From: Pseudomonas sp. LRP2-20
GTDB lineage: Bacteria; Pseudomonadota; Gammaproteobacteria; Pseudomonadales; Pseudomonadaceae
Assembly (NCBI RefSeq): GCF_024349685.1
Contig: NZ_AP025944.1
Location: forward strand, 5,721,001-5,785,000
Length of the DNA: 64,000 nucleotides
Reading direction: 5' to 3'
Under the pieces are notes generated by a model. It did no database searches, was not told the DNA's origin, and saw only the letters and a program-made list of their open reading frames with translations. Positions 39,289-52,112 of the stretch are shown here, piece by piece (the stretch's first letter is position 1; each line of letters begins with the position of its first letter). The position numbers and the translations under genes were made by a program.

Positions 39289-39505
39289 GAATAACTCCTC
39301 TGATATCGCCGCGCATTATGGCGTAGCCATTGCTGCACGTTGCGTGAGCATTGTTAGCAGATTTTTCCCCGGGCGCCAGTTCCGGCTGGCCGGGCGCCAT
39401 CACCGCAAGCCGTTTGCGATGGGTATAATGCGCGGCTTTCATCCAGCGCCACAGGGCCGAAGGCCCACCGGCGACCCCCGTATTCACAAATGTCAGGTGG
39501 TTTAC

Positions 39506-41829
<2,324 letters not shown>

Positions 41830-41830
<1 letters not shown>

Positions 41831-42213
41831 TGGACATCCCCAAGGAACTGGTCCAAAGCGCCTACAGCCAGCTCCTTGGCTGCCGCGTGCAACGCCTGGA
41901 TACAGGCGTTGCCGAGGTGGCCCTGGCGCTCGAACCGCAGCTGCGCAACCGCGGCCAGAAGCTGCACGGCGGGGCGATCTTCAGCCTGGTGGACATCGCC
42001 ATGGGCCTGGCCTGCTCGGCCAGCCACGGCTTCGACCAGCAAAGCGTGACCATCGAATGCAAGATCAACTACCTGCGCGCCGTCAGCGACGGTGAGGTGC
42101 TGTGCACGGCCCGCGTGCTGCATGCCGGGCGCCGCACCCTGGTGGTCGACGCCGACGTAGTTCAAGGCGACAAACTGGTGGCGAAAGCGCAAGGAACCTT
42201 CGCGGTTCTCTAG
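41830..42213 (+). CDS. PaaI-like hotdog thioesterase
   Basis: 127 residues from ATG at 41830, sharing one base with the tex stop codon. LHGGAIFSLVDIAMGLACSA carries the HGG motif and catalytic Asp of the PaaI family. SVTIECKINYLRAVSDGEV and RTLVVDADVVQG are the following strands. It probably hydrolyses aromatic or acyl CoA thioesters. It is co-transcribed with tex, with no evident functional link. Confidence 0.88.
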
Positions 42214-42386
42214 CTCACCAAGCTGTATATGCGGTATTTTCGGCAACAGCCGGGGCTGCGAAGCGGCCCCCAAAGTCGGCGCTGCCCACTGCCGGAACCG
42301 CGTAAACCAGGCGACAACGCCAGTTCCTTTTCCAACTACCCTTGTAGACCGTCTTTGCTACCCCCATATTGGGGCGACTGACGCGT

Positions 42387-42392
42387 GAAGGA
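42387..42392 (+). promoter_or_regulatory. Ribosome binding site that sets the gshA start
   Basis: GAAGGA lies seven bases before TTG at 42400. The other in-frame candidate, GTG at 42385, has no such site, so the TTG start is preferred. Confidence 0.7.
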
Positions 42393-42399
42393 ATACATC

Positions 42400-43977
42400 T
42401 TGAGCGACCTCCTCAACCGCCGCCTGAGCCTGCTCGGCGCCAATCTCCCCCTGCTCAAGCAGTGCCTGCACGGTATTGAGCGCGAATGCCTGCGCGTGAC
42501 CGACGAAGGTCGCCTGGCCCAGACCCCGCATCCGGAAGCACTGGGATCGGCGCTGACCAACGAGCAGATCACCACCGATTATTCCGAGTCGCTGCTGGAG
42601 TTCATCACCCCGGCCTTGGCCGACCCGGCCAAGGTGCTCGAGAGCCTCGAACAGACCCACCGCTTCGTCTACAGCAAGCTTGGCGACGAATACCTGTGGA
42701 GCCCGTCGATGCCGTGCACGCTGCCGGCCGAGGAGGACATCCCGATCGCCGAGTATGGCACCTCGAACATCGGCAAGCTCAAGCACGTCTACCGCAAGGG
42801 CCTGGCCCTGCGCTACGGCCGCACCATGCAGTGCATCGCCGGCATTCATTACAACTTCTCGCTGCCTGAAGCGCTGTGGCCGCTGCTGCGCGATGCCGAA
42901 GGTGGCGAGCAAAGCGACCGCGACTACCAGTCCTCGGCGTACATCGCACTGATCCGCAACTTCCGCCGCTACAGCTGGCTGCTGATGTACCTGTTCGGCG
43001 CCTCGCCGGCACTGGACAAAGGCTTCCTGCGTGGCCGCCCGCACCAGCTCGAAGAGCTGGATGCCGAAACCCTCTACCTGCCCTACGCCACCAGCCTGCG
43101 CATGAGCGACCTGGGTTACCAGAGCAACGCCCAGGCGGGCCTGACGCCCTGCTACAACAACCTCGACAGCTATACCGACAGCCTGCGCAAAGCAGTGGGC
43201 ACGCCCTACCCGCCCTATGTCGAGATAGGCACTCACAAAGATGGCGAATGGGTGCAGTTGAACACCAACATCCTGCAGATCGAGAACGAGTACTACTCGA
43301 ACATCCGCCCGAAGCGCGTCACCTACACCGGCGAGCGGCCGATCCAGGCCCTGACCTCGCGCGGCGTGCAGTACGTCGAAGTGCGCTGCCTGGACATCAA
43401 CCCGTTCCTGCCGGTCGGCATCGACCTGACCGAGGCCCGCTTCCTCGACGCGTTCCTGCTGTTCTGCGCCCTCGAAGAGAGCCCGCAACTGGACAACGGC
43501 GAGTGCGGCCAGTGCACCAGCAACTTCCTCACCGTGGTCAAGGAAGGCCGTCGCCCGGGCCTGGAACTGCACCGTAACGGCCAGCCTGTCGGCCTGCGTG
43601 AGTGGGCCAGCGAACTGATCGGCCGCATCGGCCAGTTGGCCGACCTGCTCGACAAGGCCCAGGGTGGCGACGAACACGCCAAGGCCCTGGCGGCACAACA
43701 GGCCAAGGTTGACGACGCCTCGCTGACCCCATCGGCCCAGGTACTGGCGCGCATGACCGAGCACGACGAAACCTTCGTCCAGTTCTCCCTGCGCCAGAGC
43801 CGCCTGCACGCCGAAACCTTCCGCGAGCAGCCGTTGTCGGCCGAGCAGCAACAGGCCTTCGAGACCTTGGCTCGCGAGTCGCTGGCCAAGCAGTCCGAGC
43901 TCGAGCAGGAGGAAGTCGGTGACTTCGACCTGTTCGTCGGCGCCTACCAGGCCAGCATCCTGGCAATCAGCAACTGA
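42400..43977 (+). CDS. gshA: Glutamate-cysteine ligase
   Basis: 525 residues from TTG at 42400 (translated [12 protein letters not shown]), chosen for its Shine-Dalgarno site. It joins glutamate and cysteine, the first step of glutathione synthesis. Signatures of the gamma-proteobacterial class: [47 protein letters not shown] and [15 protein letters not shown] small inverted repeat, CCCCATATTGGGG (42362-42374), lies just upstream. The stop overlaps the TetR gene as TGATG. A rare start codon may limit expression. Confidence 0.96.
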   Translation: MSDLLNRRLSLLGANLPLLKQCLHGIERECLRVTDEGRLAQTPHPEALGSALTNEQITTDYSESLLEFITPALADPAKVLESLEQTHRFVYSKLGDEYLWSPSMPCTLPAEEDIPIAEYGTSNIGKLKHVYRKGLALRYGRTMQCIAGIHYNFSLPEALWPLLRDAEGGEQSDRDYQSSAYIALIRNFRRYSWLLMYLFGASPALDKGFLRGRPHQLEELDAETLYLPYATSLRMSDLGYQSNAQAGLTPCYNNLDSYTDSLRKAVGTPYPPYVEIGTHKDGEWVQLNTNILQIENEYYSNIRPKRVTYTGERPIQALTSRGVQYVEVRCLDINPFLPVGIDLTEARFLDAFLLFCALEESPQLDNGECGQCTSNFLTVVKEGRRPGLELHRNGQPVGLREWASELIGRIGQLADLLDKAQGGDEHAKALAAQQAKVDDASLTPSAQVLARMTEHDETFVQFSLRQSRLHAETFREQPLSAEQQQAFETLARESLAKQSELEQEEVGDFDLFVGAYQASILAISN

Positions 43978-44612
43978 TGAACCGCACCGCCCCCCAGCGC
44001 AAGCCGCGCGCCAGCAGCCAGGCCAGGATCGAGGCGATCCTGATCGCCGCGCGTGAGCTGCTGGCCGAACAGGGGGTGGCGGGGCTTTCGATCTACAGCG
44101 TGGCCGAGCGGGCGCAGATCCCGCCGTCGTCGGTGTATCACTTCTTCGCCAGCGTGCCAGCCTTGCTGGAGGCCCTGACGGCTGATGTGCACCGGGCTTT
44201 TCGCGAGGCCTTGAGCGCGCCAATCGACAGTCGCGCGTTCGCCACCTGGCACGAGCTGTCGCGGCTGATCGAGCAACGCATGCTCGACATCTACAACGAG
44301 GATGCGGCCGCGCGGCAATTGATTCTGGCCCAGCATGGGCTCAGTGAAGTGGTGCAGGCCGACCGGCAGCACGACATGGAGCTGGGCGAGCTGATGCACA
44401 AGCTGTTCGATCAGCACTTTCACCTGCCGGTGATGCCGGCCGATGTGGATGTGTTTGCCCTGGCCATGGAGCTGAGCGACCGCGTCTATGCCCGCTCGAT
44501 GCAGCTGTTCGAACAGATCACGCCACGCATGGCAGAAGAAGGGATGCGCGTTTTCGAGGCCTATATGGCGCTCTACCTACCGCCTTTCCTGCCTATGCGC
44601 AGTTCCAGCTAA
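43977..44612 (+). CDS. TetR-family transcriptional regulator
   Basis: 211 residues. The N-terminal helix-turn-helix reads ARIEAILIAARELLAEQGVAGLSIYSVAERAQIPPSSVYHFFASV. The C-terminal ligand domain is helical with no assigned ligand. It overlaps the gshA stop by one base and so is probably co-expressed with it. The gene ends next to the giant toxin-like gene. Its regulon is unknown. Confidence 0.92.
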   Translation: MNRTAPQRKPRASSQARIEAILIAARELLAEQGVAGLSIYSVAERAQIPPSSVYHFFASVPALLEALTADVHRAFREALSAPIDSRAFATWHELSRLIEQRMLDIYNEDAAARQLILAQHGLSEVVQADRQHDMELGELMHKLFDQHFHLPVMPADVDVFALAMELSDRVYARSMQLFEQITPRMAEEGMRVFEAYMALYLPPFLPMRSSS

Positions 44613-44699
44613 GCCGATATACAACTACCGCCCGGCAGCACCCTACGATCTTTTCAATGAGGCTTTAGCGCACGCGCATCCTCAAAGAGATGATTATTC

Positions 44700-47600
44700 A
44701 TGCCCGCATCAGACAGCAGCCATTCCGACATCGTCAAGGCACTACCTCTCACCGACACAGCCATCATCGGCCAACAACTGGCCGGCAAGAGCAATCTACT
44801 CGTGGCCGCTCGGCAAATGCAGAACCGTAGCGCCGAGCAACTGCGAAGCCTGTTGAGCCAAGCACCCACCTTGCGCCAGACCGTGCACAGCACGTTGCAA
44901 ACCCACCTACAGATAGACCCCGACACTTGCGGCCTGCTCGATGGCGATAGCCAAGTAACCATGCTGACCTTCGCCGCTCGCCTGCTGGCTGGCCCGGTGT
45001 TCGCCAACCCCTTTGCCGATTGGTCCACATGGGGTTTCGACCAATCGCCGGCACACGCCGAATGGACAGTCGCAGATTGGACAACCGACCTCACGCCGAT
45101 TGTGAACGCTGCAAAACTGCGCGCTTACAGCGACTACTGGAAGGGGCGAATGCCGGGTACTGCGGTGTCGCGGCAAAATCACGCAAGCGACCTGCTATGC
45201 CAACACTTCTCCAGCAGCCTGGATATTGCATTTGGTATCGGCAAGCTGGACAGCAAAAACTGGCTGCAAGGTAAGCAGACCGAACTGCGTCATGCACAGG
45301 TGGAATGGCGCCTGCCAACCGGAAGCCGACTTACCAGCACGGCAGCCCTATTGATCGGCCCCCAGCCCAACGATACAAGCTGGTTGGTCTACATGCCGAG
45401 CGCCCAGAATACTCTTCTGGCATTCACTAGCCTTGAAAGCATGCGCGACTGGATCTTCCTGAATCGCTTCTGGTTCTGGTCGGACCCCAGGTCGCCGATT
45501 ACCACAGGCACGCGCGACAACGTCATCGTCACGAGGATTCATGAGGATGGCTTCAAAGCGTTAATCGCGGAAAATCTGCTGCAGTTCCAGGAAATTTCCG
45601 ACCACCATCTGCTGCAGGCCAGCAAGCAAAGCGAAACCGGCCCACTGAACTGGACTGACTTGGAGAACTGGGAGGCCACGCGAAACGCGATCATTCGGGA
45701 ATCCTTGCCTCCCACAGTCGAAGCCAGCATCGACGAAGTGGTCGCAGCCGACACCGCACTGGCGGACGAAGAGGTTCATTTTGCCTGCCTGGAGCAGCAC
45801 ACGCCGATAGGCTGGAGAAATCAGCGTGTCGAGCACCAGGCAGCACTGCTGGAGCAGTATCTGGATGGGGAAGTAGAACCCACATCGGCCAAGGTAACGC
45901 TGTTGCGAGACCGCCAGGCAGCGCTGGATCTGCTGCAGGATACAATGGACACCCTCCTGCTGAAGCTTCCCGACCAGGTAAGGAACACCGACCTGCAGGC
46001 AAACAGCGGTGAGCGAACCCGGGCAGAACAGATAAGTCACGGGTTGTGCCGAGCGCTGCTTAAAGAAGCACGTTTGCAGAATACGCTAGGCGATCTGTCA
46101 GCCACCCATCTGGACTGGGTAGAACAGCTCATCGACAGGCCTGTACCGAGCCTGCAGCGCCATGTGCAGGCCAGCGCCCTGGAACTGGTCGCTGCCGACC
46201 ACACGTGGCAGCTGTGTGGCTACATGACATTCCGTGCCACCCTCAAGGAAGACGACGAAGCCCAGGATGACACGGTACTGCTTTACAGGCCTGGCCAACA
46301 TGGCGGCCTCCTGGCCTTCAAGAACGAGGCCGAGCTCACCAGACGCCTGCTGGCGACCCTCCATGGCGCATGGCCCGACGCACTGCTGGAATCTGCTCTG
46401 CCAACCGACACCTCACAGCTTTTCGAGGTGCTGGCCAACTCGCCAATGGTAACGCTCAAGCACCCGCCAATTGTCACGCATTTCATGCAGCACTGCGTGC
46501 AGTCCATCATTAGCGCACTCCCTGCCAATGCTACCCGGGAACAAACCAGGCAGCGCCTGTGCATAAGTGAGAACAGCGCCAGGGCGCGGGCTCTGGCACG
46601 CTTCGCGGAACAGAACCGCAGCAGCCATATCCAGACGCAACTGACACCATTGCGACACCTTGGCACAGAACAGCTGACCGAACTTGCCACCCAGATAGGC
46701 ACCCTGGAACGTTCTCTACATGCCTCGGGCGAGTTGCTCAAACTGAGCCTGCCACCGCGCCAGCAATTTGCGCGCATCAAGTTGCACCAACATCTGCGCA
46801 GCGAATTCAACCTGCAGAAAATACCGCAAATTACCCTCGACATCGCCGACAGCGTCACTCTGAAAAAAGTTGTGACCGGCCAATCGGCAACGGGCGGAGC
46901 CGGAACAAGAGAGGAGGCAGTATTCAGTAAGGCGCGCAGTGACGTTGCGCTGGAGTCATTCATGCTGTGGGCGCTGGATGACGAACGGCGCCTGCGGCTG
47001 GGCAATGCCACGGTCAAATTCAAGCCGGCCAGCCCCTTGCTGCAAAAAGCAGTTACCCCGGCCTACATTGTCAAGCTGATCGAGCAAATGGACATAGCGG
47101 GCAGCTATGAAAAACGCATCATCAATGCGTATCAGGGGTTTGCGCAGGAGTCGCCCTGGCAGGTGCAGTGGCGCCAGGAAACCCTCCGTACCCCTTACCA
47201 GGATCGACTGCGACTGCTGGTGCTGACCAGGCCGACCAGCCTTGACGCCAATGGCCAGCAACTGCTGGAGCAATTTTGCCGGGAACAGGCCGATACTGCG
47301 GCAGCCAGAACGATCGCCTATCATTCGGTAATGCTCAGGCCTGGAGAAGCAGCAGACGGCTCAAGCGAAAGTGTCGGGCTTTCAGCCATCTATGTCATAA
47401 AGGGTTCGACAGGCCCTGTACTGTTGTATATGCCGGATGCCCCCAATGGCAAAGTCATCAGCCAGTACACAGGCCCCACCGATGCCTGCCAGGCCCTGCA
47501 AAACATGGCACTGGACGACAAGATGGCCGGTTTTCTGGCTGCCCGGTCCCAGTCTGGCGACCCGGACCACCATGAAAGCTACATCAAGACTGCACTGCAA

Positions 47601-50189
47601 AAGAACTTCAGCGGCTTCATCGGTATCGGTTCGGCACGCTCCGAATCCTTGTCGGCGCATGAGTCTCACCTGGACATGGGCGAGCGCATCCGCAAACACC
47701 GCGCCACCTCGCGCAGTCAGGCCGACCTGGCGCTGACGGCAGCCGACAGCTTCGATCATCATTTCTTCATGGGGCTGAAACTGGCGCTTTGCTTCTTGCC
47801 TGGCGTGGGCACGGCCATCGCGCTATACGATGGCTGGCAGGTGGCGAATGCCGCTGTCAGAGCCTTCACGGCAGGCAATGTGGAAGAGGGCCTGCAACAC
47901 TTGGCCAGCCTGCTGCAGTCATTGACCGATGCCGTCCTCACGCTCGCGCCGCTGGCCGCCACCCCCGCCGGGCCTGCGACGGCGGCACGCCAGCTGACCC
48001 TGCAACGCCAACGCCTTGATCCTCTTCGACCTGTGGCCGGGATTCGCAAGATGCCGCCCAACCCATTCGCCGGTTATGAGGTGGAGTTGCCAGCAGGCCC
48101 AATGCTGCGCTCAACGCACCCGCAAGGCATGGGGGTATTCCAACATGTGGAAACCCGGCAACAGTACATTGCGCGAAACAACGCATGGCACGCCGTCGAG
48201 TGGGATACGACAAACGCAACCTGGAGGCTCGAACCCCAGGGCATCCGTTCCTACCGGCAAGCAGTGCGGCTGAGTGATCAGGGGATATGGGAAACCCCTG
48301 GCAGGCTGAGCGGCCTTCTGGTCGACAACGGTCTGGCGGGTGGTGGTGGTGCCCTCACGACCCTCTACAACCATGGCGTTGCCTACTGGCGCATGGCGCT
48401 TCGCCGACAGCCCCCACAGCTGACCGGCATGGCGCTCGCACATGACATAAACGACGAACTGAAACGCATCGTCATACGCATGCGCACCAAACAGGAGGCC
48501 TACCACACAGCCAAACTACAGGCCGCCGAAGGGGTTCAGCTGACCAGTGCGCAAAAGACAGCAATCGTTAACGCACGTAACCAATTGAGCGATGAACTCA
48601 ACCAGAATGTCGAGTTCAACGCGCGCAGCATTGCGCGCCTCAGGGAGCACCGAGCAACGTTGAACAGGGCGGATTACACCAGGTTCACTTCACTGTGTGA
48701 GAAGAACATCAGCGAAATGAGCGTGCTCGATATGAACCTGGTGGCCGACCGTTTTGCCATGGCCACAGATCAGGTAAGGCTCGCAGTCAATGCAATCCAG
48801 GCCCTGCCCGGGCCTACGGCCCCCACCGCATTGGTAAGGCGCCTGACACAGGACTCGCTGATAGCAAACAGGGAAATGATCGCTACCTTGCTCGAGGTAG
48901 AACGCTTGGCCATTCGTCATCACGCCAGGCGCAATGTCTTGCAGGGCAAGGCACTGACCGATTACCTGAGGAAAGTAGAAGGCACGGGTTTGACGCTTGA
49001 CGTAGCGAATGCCCAACTTGTTCGGGCATCCATCCTCTCGGCGACGCTGTTCCACGCAAGCGCTGTCGAACACCCACAGATGGGTGCGTTCATGGTGCAT
49101 TTCCATGAGCAGGGTGTTGCGTTGCGCAGCACCCTCTACAGTCACCTGCAGATGCCCAACGCCGGCCTTACCCGTGCCCAGGAACGCAGTTTTCTGACCA
49201 GTGCGCAAAGCCACTACGCTCGCTTCCTGAGCCATGTCACGGCGTGGGAAGACAACTTCCAGGACTTGCTGTCGCCCACTGAAACCCAGGCGTTCCGCCA
49301 ACTCCTGCGCCAGCTCGTCGATGAGATCGAGAACACCTTGGGCAAGGCCAATGCAGCCCGGCAACGCCCGGCTCCTCAACCCGGTCGCGGCGCAAGCCGA
49401 CCGCGCTTGTTCGAAACCGCGGAGGGGCCACTGATCGGCAATGAGTTCGTCGAGCAAGGGCGGGCACGCATGCGTATCAACCAGCCCAACTCCGATACCC
49501 CCCATACCGTCTATATCAAGAGCGAGGAAGGCCATTGGCAATTGTCCGCGCCAGAACGCGCGGCCCCCACGCAGACAATGTCGAATCTGGTGGAAACCGC
49601 TTCTGCCCGCCTGGCTGATATCCCAAGGCAGCAGGCCAGGCTGCGCCAGTACCAGACACCGCAAGCAGTGCCAGTTGATCTGGAAGACATTGCCCAAGGG
49701 CACGCACAGCAACTGCGCTTCATAGCCGACAGAATTCGCCAGAAAGCAGGCACCCCGATGACCGCTGAGCAAACCGCCCTGACGCAAAGGCTGGAAACCG
49801 CCGCAGAGCAAATGCAGACACTTGGCCGTCAGCTACGCATCGCCCAGAGCAAAGCGACCAGCAAGCCTACTGTCGGCTACCTGGAATACCTGCTTGAACA
49901 GAACGCAGTGGAGGTTGCCTGGTCGCGTACCTTGAAACCGAAGGTGGACCGCAAGGGCAACCCCATCGAATACCTGGAGGAATATCGCATCAATGAAGCA
50001 GGAAAGCAGCAAGCACTGTGGTATGCCCACTTCCATTTTCGGCAGAAACCGACGCAAGGCTTCACACGCCTGGAAGCCGGCCACTTGAAACTGGCAAGTG
50101 AACGCGACCTGGCTGAAGGCGCATGGCGGGGCAGCATGAGCGAGACGCAAGCCAACAAGCTATTCGGCAACCTGCGTCCAACCCGTTGA
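44700..50189 (+). CDS. Giant dermonecrotic-toxin-like protein (1829 aa)
   Basis: 1829 residues from ATG at 44700, with AAAGAGA upstream. There is no signal peptide. From memory, the organisation resembles the large Pseudomonas proteins annotated as dermonecrotic toxin (DUF6543) domain proteins, related in style to Mcf/Fit insecticidal toxins. Two similar blocks (around residues 200-290 and 880-960) contain an LxGPxxxxxxLVYMPSAQNTLLAF-like strand set (LLIGPQPNDTSWLVYMPSAQ, and GPVLLYMPDAPNGKVISQYT). A hydrophobic pair at about 1021-1046 and 1061-1095 could insert in membranes. The later part is helical and ends in a basic domain after about residue 1720. Secretion route and activity are unknown. 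The gene is absent at this place in KT2440 as I recall, so it is accessory. Confidence 0.75.
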   Translation: MPASDSSHSDIVKALPLTDTAIIGQQLAGKSNLLVAARQMQNRSAEQLRSLLSQAPTLRQTVHSTLQTHLQIDPDTCGLLDGDSQVTMLTFAARLLAGPVFANPFADWSTWGFDQSPAHAEWTVADWTTDLTPIVNAAKLRAYSDYWKGRMPGTAVSRQNHASDLLCQHFSSSLDIAFGIGKLDSKNWLQGKQTELRHAQVEWRLPTGSRLTSTAALLIGPQPNDTSWLVYMPSAQNTLLAFTSLESMRDWIFLNRFWFWSDPRSPITTGTRDNVIVTRIHEDGFKALIAENLLQFQEISDHHLLQASKQSETGPLNWTDLENWEATRNAIIRESLPPTVEASIDEVVAADTALADEEVHFACLEQHTPIGWRNQRVEHQAALLEQYLDGEVEPTSAKVTLLRDRQAALDLLQDTMDTLLLKLPDQVRNTDLQANSGERTRAEQISHGLCRALLKEARLQNTLGDLSATHLDWVEQLIDRPVPSLQRHVQASALELVAADHTWQLCGYMTFRATLKEDDEAQDDTVLLYRPGQHGGLLAFKNEAELTRRLLATLHGAWPDALLESALPTDTSQLFEVLANSPMVTLKHPPIVTHFMQHCVQSIISALPANATREQTRQRLCISENSARARALARFAEQNRSSHIQTQLTPLRHLGTEQLTELATQIGTLERSLHASGELLKLSLPPRQQFARIKLHQHLRSEFNLQKIPQITLDIADSVTLKKVVTGQSATGGAGTREEAVFSKARSDVALESFMLWALDDERRLRLGNATVKFKPASPLLQKAVTPAYIVKLIEQMDIAGSYEKRIINAYQGFAQESPWQVQWRQETLRTPYQDRLRLLVLTRPTSLDANGQQLLEQFCREQADTAAARTIAYHSVMLRPGEAADGSSESVGLSAIYVIKGSTGPVLLYMPDAPNGKVISQYTGPTDACQALQNMALDDKMAGFLAARSQSGDPDHHESYIKTALQKNFSGFIGIGSARSESLSAHESHLDMGERIRKHRATSRSQADLALTAADSFDHHFFMGLKLALCFLPGVGTAIALYDGWQVANAAVRAFTAGNVEEGLQHLASLLQSLTDAVLTLAPLAATPAGPATAARQLTLQRQRLDPLRPVAGIRKMPPNPFAGYEVELPAGPMLRSTHPQGMGVFQHVETRQQYIARNNAWHAVEWDTTNATWRLEPQGIRSYRQAVRLSDQGIWETPGRLSGLLVDNGLAGGGGALTTLYNHGVAYWRMALRRQPPQLTGMALAHDINDELKRIVIRMRTKQEAYHTAKLQAAEGVQLTSAQKTAIVNARNQLSDELNQNVEFNARSIARLREHRATLNRADYTRFTSLCEKNISEMSVLDMNLVADRFAMATDQVRLAVNAIQALPGPTAPTALVRRLTQDSLIANREMIATLLEVERLAIRHHARRNVLQGKALTDYLRKVEGTGLTLDVANAQLVRASILSATLFHASAVEHPQMGAFMVHFHEQGVALRSTLYSHLQMPNAGLTRAQERSFLTSAQSHYARFLSHVTAWEDNFQDLLSPTETQAFRQLLRQLVDEIENTLGKANAARQRPAPQPGRGASRPRLFETAEGPLIGNEFVEQGRARMRINQPNSDTPHTVYIKSEEGHWQLSAPERAAPTQTMSNLVETASARLADIPRQQARLRQYQTPQAVPVDLEDIAQGHAQQLRFIADRIRQKAGTPMTAEQTALTQRLETAAEQMQTLGRQLRIAQSKATSKPTVGYLEYLLEQNAVEVAWSRTLKPKVDRKGNPIEYLEEYRINEAGKQQALWYAHFHFRQKPTQGFTRLEAGHLKLASERDLAEGAWRGSMSETQANKLFGNLRPTR

Positions 50190-50197
50190 TGCGGCAT

Positions 50198-50230
50198 CAC
50201 CACCTGGGCTGGCAGGCAGCCCAGGTGGTG
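50198..50230. terminator. Strong stem-loop between toxin-like gene and ssuF
   Basis: CACCACCTGGGCTG (50198-50211) pairs perfectly with CAGCCCAGGTGGTG (50217-50230) over a 5-nt loop, in the short convergent gap. No T-run follows on either strand, so its role in termination is inferred. Confidence 0.6.
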
Positions 50231-50235
50231 AATGC

Positions 50236-50451
50236 TTACAGCTTGGCAATGGACACTTCAGTCGATTTCACGAAAGCAATCACTTCACTGCCCACCTGCA
50301 GCTCCAGCTCTTTCACGGAGCGGGTGGTGATCACCGAAGTGACGATACCCGAGGCAGTCTGCACGTCGATTTCCGACAGTACCGGGCCTTCGAGGATTTC
50401 TTTCACGGTGCCTTTGAACTGGTTGCGGACGTTGATGGCTTTGATGGTCAT
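50236..50451 (-). CDS. ssuF: Molybdopterin-binding (Mop) protein SsuF
   Basis: 71 residues from ATG at 50451 (MTIKAINVRNQFKGTVKEI). It is a single Mop domain: SARNQxxGxV-like start, SEIDVQTASGIVTSVITTRSV and GSEVIAFVKSTEVSIAKL. SsuF is the last gene of the P. putida ssu cluster and is needed for full growth on aryl sulfonates and sulfate esters, though how it acts is unclear. It follows ssuB after a 44-bp gap. Confidence 0.95.
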   Translation of the reverse strand: MTIKAINVRNQFKGTVKEILEGPVLSEIDVQTASGIVTSVITTRSVKELELQVGSEVIAFVKSTEVSIAKL

Positions 50452-50495
50452 GGCTTGATTCCTTCTCGTTGGCTTCAGTCTGCTAAGTGAGTGTT

Positions 50496-51308
50496 TCAGT
50501 GCGCCCAACGCAACTGCGTGGGCAAAGGGGCTACAGGGTCCGGCTCGGGCGGGGTGCCCGGTACCGACAGAACACGGTTGAGCACTTCGCTTTCCAGCGC
50601 AGCCAGGCGGTGCGAACCACGCGCCCTTGGCCTTGCCAGGTCTACGGTGAGGTCCAGGCCGACTTCGCCGTCTTCGATCAGGATCACCCGATCAGCGACG
50701 GCCACCGCCTCATTGACGTCGTGGGTCACCAGCAGCACGGTAAAGCCGTGCTGACGCCACAGGCGTTCGATCAGTTGCTGCATCTCGATGCGGGTCAGCG
50801 CATCCAGCGCACCCAACGGCTCGTCCAGCAGCAGCAGGCGCGGTTGGTGGATCAGGGCACGGGCCAGGGCCACGCGCTGCTTCTGGCCACCGGACAACGC
50901 CGCCGGCCATTCATTGGCGCGATCAGCCAGGCCGACCGCCTCCAGCGCATCCAGTGCCCGCTGGCGCCAGTCACCACTGAGGCCCAGGCCGACGTTGTCG
51001 ATCACCTTCTTCCAGGGCAGCAGGCGCGCCTCCTGGAACATCAGGCGCGTTTCCTCGCGGGCCTCGTTCAGCGGTGCGGCACCGGCCAGCAACTGGCCGG
51101 CAGTCGGTTGGTCGAGACCGGCCAGCAGGCGCAGCAAGGTGCTCTTGCCGCAACCACTGCGACCGACGATGGCAACGAATTGGCCGGCCGGGATATGCAG
51201 GTCGATACCTTTCAACACTTCCCGCTGGCCGAAGGCCTTGCGCAGGCCGTTGGCAGCCAGCGGGATGCCACGCAGCAGGCGTGGCGGCTGTTCTTTGAGC
51301 ACGGTCAT
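50496..51308 (-). CDS. ssuB: Aliphatic sulfonate ABC transporter, ATP-binding protein
   Basis: 270 residues from ATG at 51308, overlapping the ssuC stop by ATGA. Walker [12 protein letters not shown], signature LSGGQKQR, Walker [14 protein letters not shown] and the H-loop [13 protein letters not shown] are intact. It powers SsuABC uptake of alkanesulfonates during sulfate limitation. A C-terminal extension after residue ~230 is rich in Pro, Arg and Glu, as usual for this subfamily in Pseudomonas. Confidence 0.97.
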   Translation of the reverse strand: MTVLKEQPPRLLRGIPLAANGLRKAFGQREVLKGIDLHIPAGQFVAIVGRSGCGKSTLLRLLAGLDQPTAGQLLAGAAPLNEAREETRLMFQEARLLPWKKVIDNVGLGLSGDWRQRALDALEAVGLADRANEWPAALSGGQKQRVALARALIHQPRLLLLDEPLGALDALTRIEMQQLIERLWRQHGFTVLLVTHDVNEAVAVADRVILIEDGEVGLDLTVDLARPRARGSHRLAALESEVLNRVLSVPGTPPEPDPVAPLPTQLRWAH

Positions 51309-52102
51309 GCGCCCTCCTTCTTCGCCACCTGGTAGGCCGGGTGCCAGCGCAGCCACACCCGTTCCAGGCCGCGGGCGGCGAGGTCGGCAAGCTTGCCAAG
51401 CACGGCGTACAGGACGATGGCCAGTACCACCACGTCGGTCTGCAGGAATTCACGGGCGTTCATGGCCAGGTAACCGATGCCGGCGTTGGCCGAAATGGTC
51501 TCGGCGACGATCAGGGTCAGCCACATGAAGCCCAGGGCGAAGCGCACGCCGACCAGGATCGATGGCAGTGCACCGGGCAGGATCACCTGGCGGAACAGGC
51601 CGAAGCCGGACAGGCCATAGCTGCGGGCCATCTCCACCAGCGCCGGGTCGACATTGCGGATGCCGTGGTAGGTGTTCAGGTAGATCGGGAACAGCGTGCC
51701 CAGCGCGACCAGGAAGATCTTCGCCGACTCGTCGATACCGAACCACAGGATCACCAGCGGAATCAGCGCCAGGTGTGGCACGTTGCGGATCATCTGCACC
51801 GAGCTGTCGAGCAGGCGTTCGCCCCAGTTCGACAGGCCGGTGATGAAGCCCAGCACCAGACCGATGCTGCCACCGATCACGAAGCCCAGCCCGGCTCGCC
51901 AGCCGCTGATGGCCAGGTGAGTCCAGATTTCACCGCTGCGTACCAGTTCGATGCCGGCGCTGACCACCGCGCTCGGCGCAGGCAGGATGCGGGTCGAAAG
52001 CCAGCCGGCGCTGACCGCCAACTGCCAGGCCGCCAGCAGCAGCACCGGCAGTGCCCACGGCGCCAGGCGCTGGCTCAGTGTGGTGGAGGTTGCACGACTC
52101 AT
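51305..52102 (-). CDS. ssuC: Aliphatic sulfonate ABC transporter, permease
   Basis: 265 residues from ATG at 52102. About six membrane helices, with the EAA-type loop [34 protein letters not shown] that contacts SsuB (split here as [15 protein letters not shown] and [12 protein letters not shown]). It forms the inner-membrane channel for sulfonates. It overlaps ssuB by four bases and follows ssuD by 10 bp. Confidence 0.96.
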   Translation of the reverse strand: MSRATSTTLSQRLAPWALPVLLLAAWQLAVSAGWLSTRILPAPSAVVSAGIELVRSGEIWTHLAISGWRAGLGFVIGGSIGLVLGFITGLSNWGERLLDSSVQMIRNVPHLALIPLVILWFGIDESAKIFLVALGTLFPIYLNTYHGIRNVDPALVEMARSYGLSGFGLFRQVILPGALPSILVGVRFALGFMWLTLIVAETISANAGIGYLAMNAREFLQTDVVVLAIVLYAVLGKLADLAARGLERVWLRWHPAYQVAKKEGA

Positions 52103-52112
52103 GGCCCGACCC

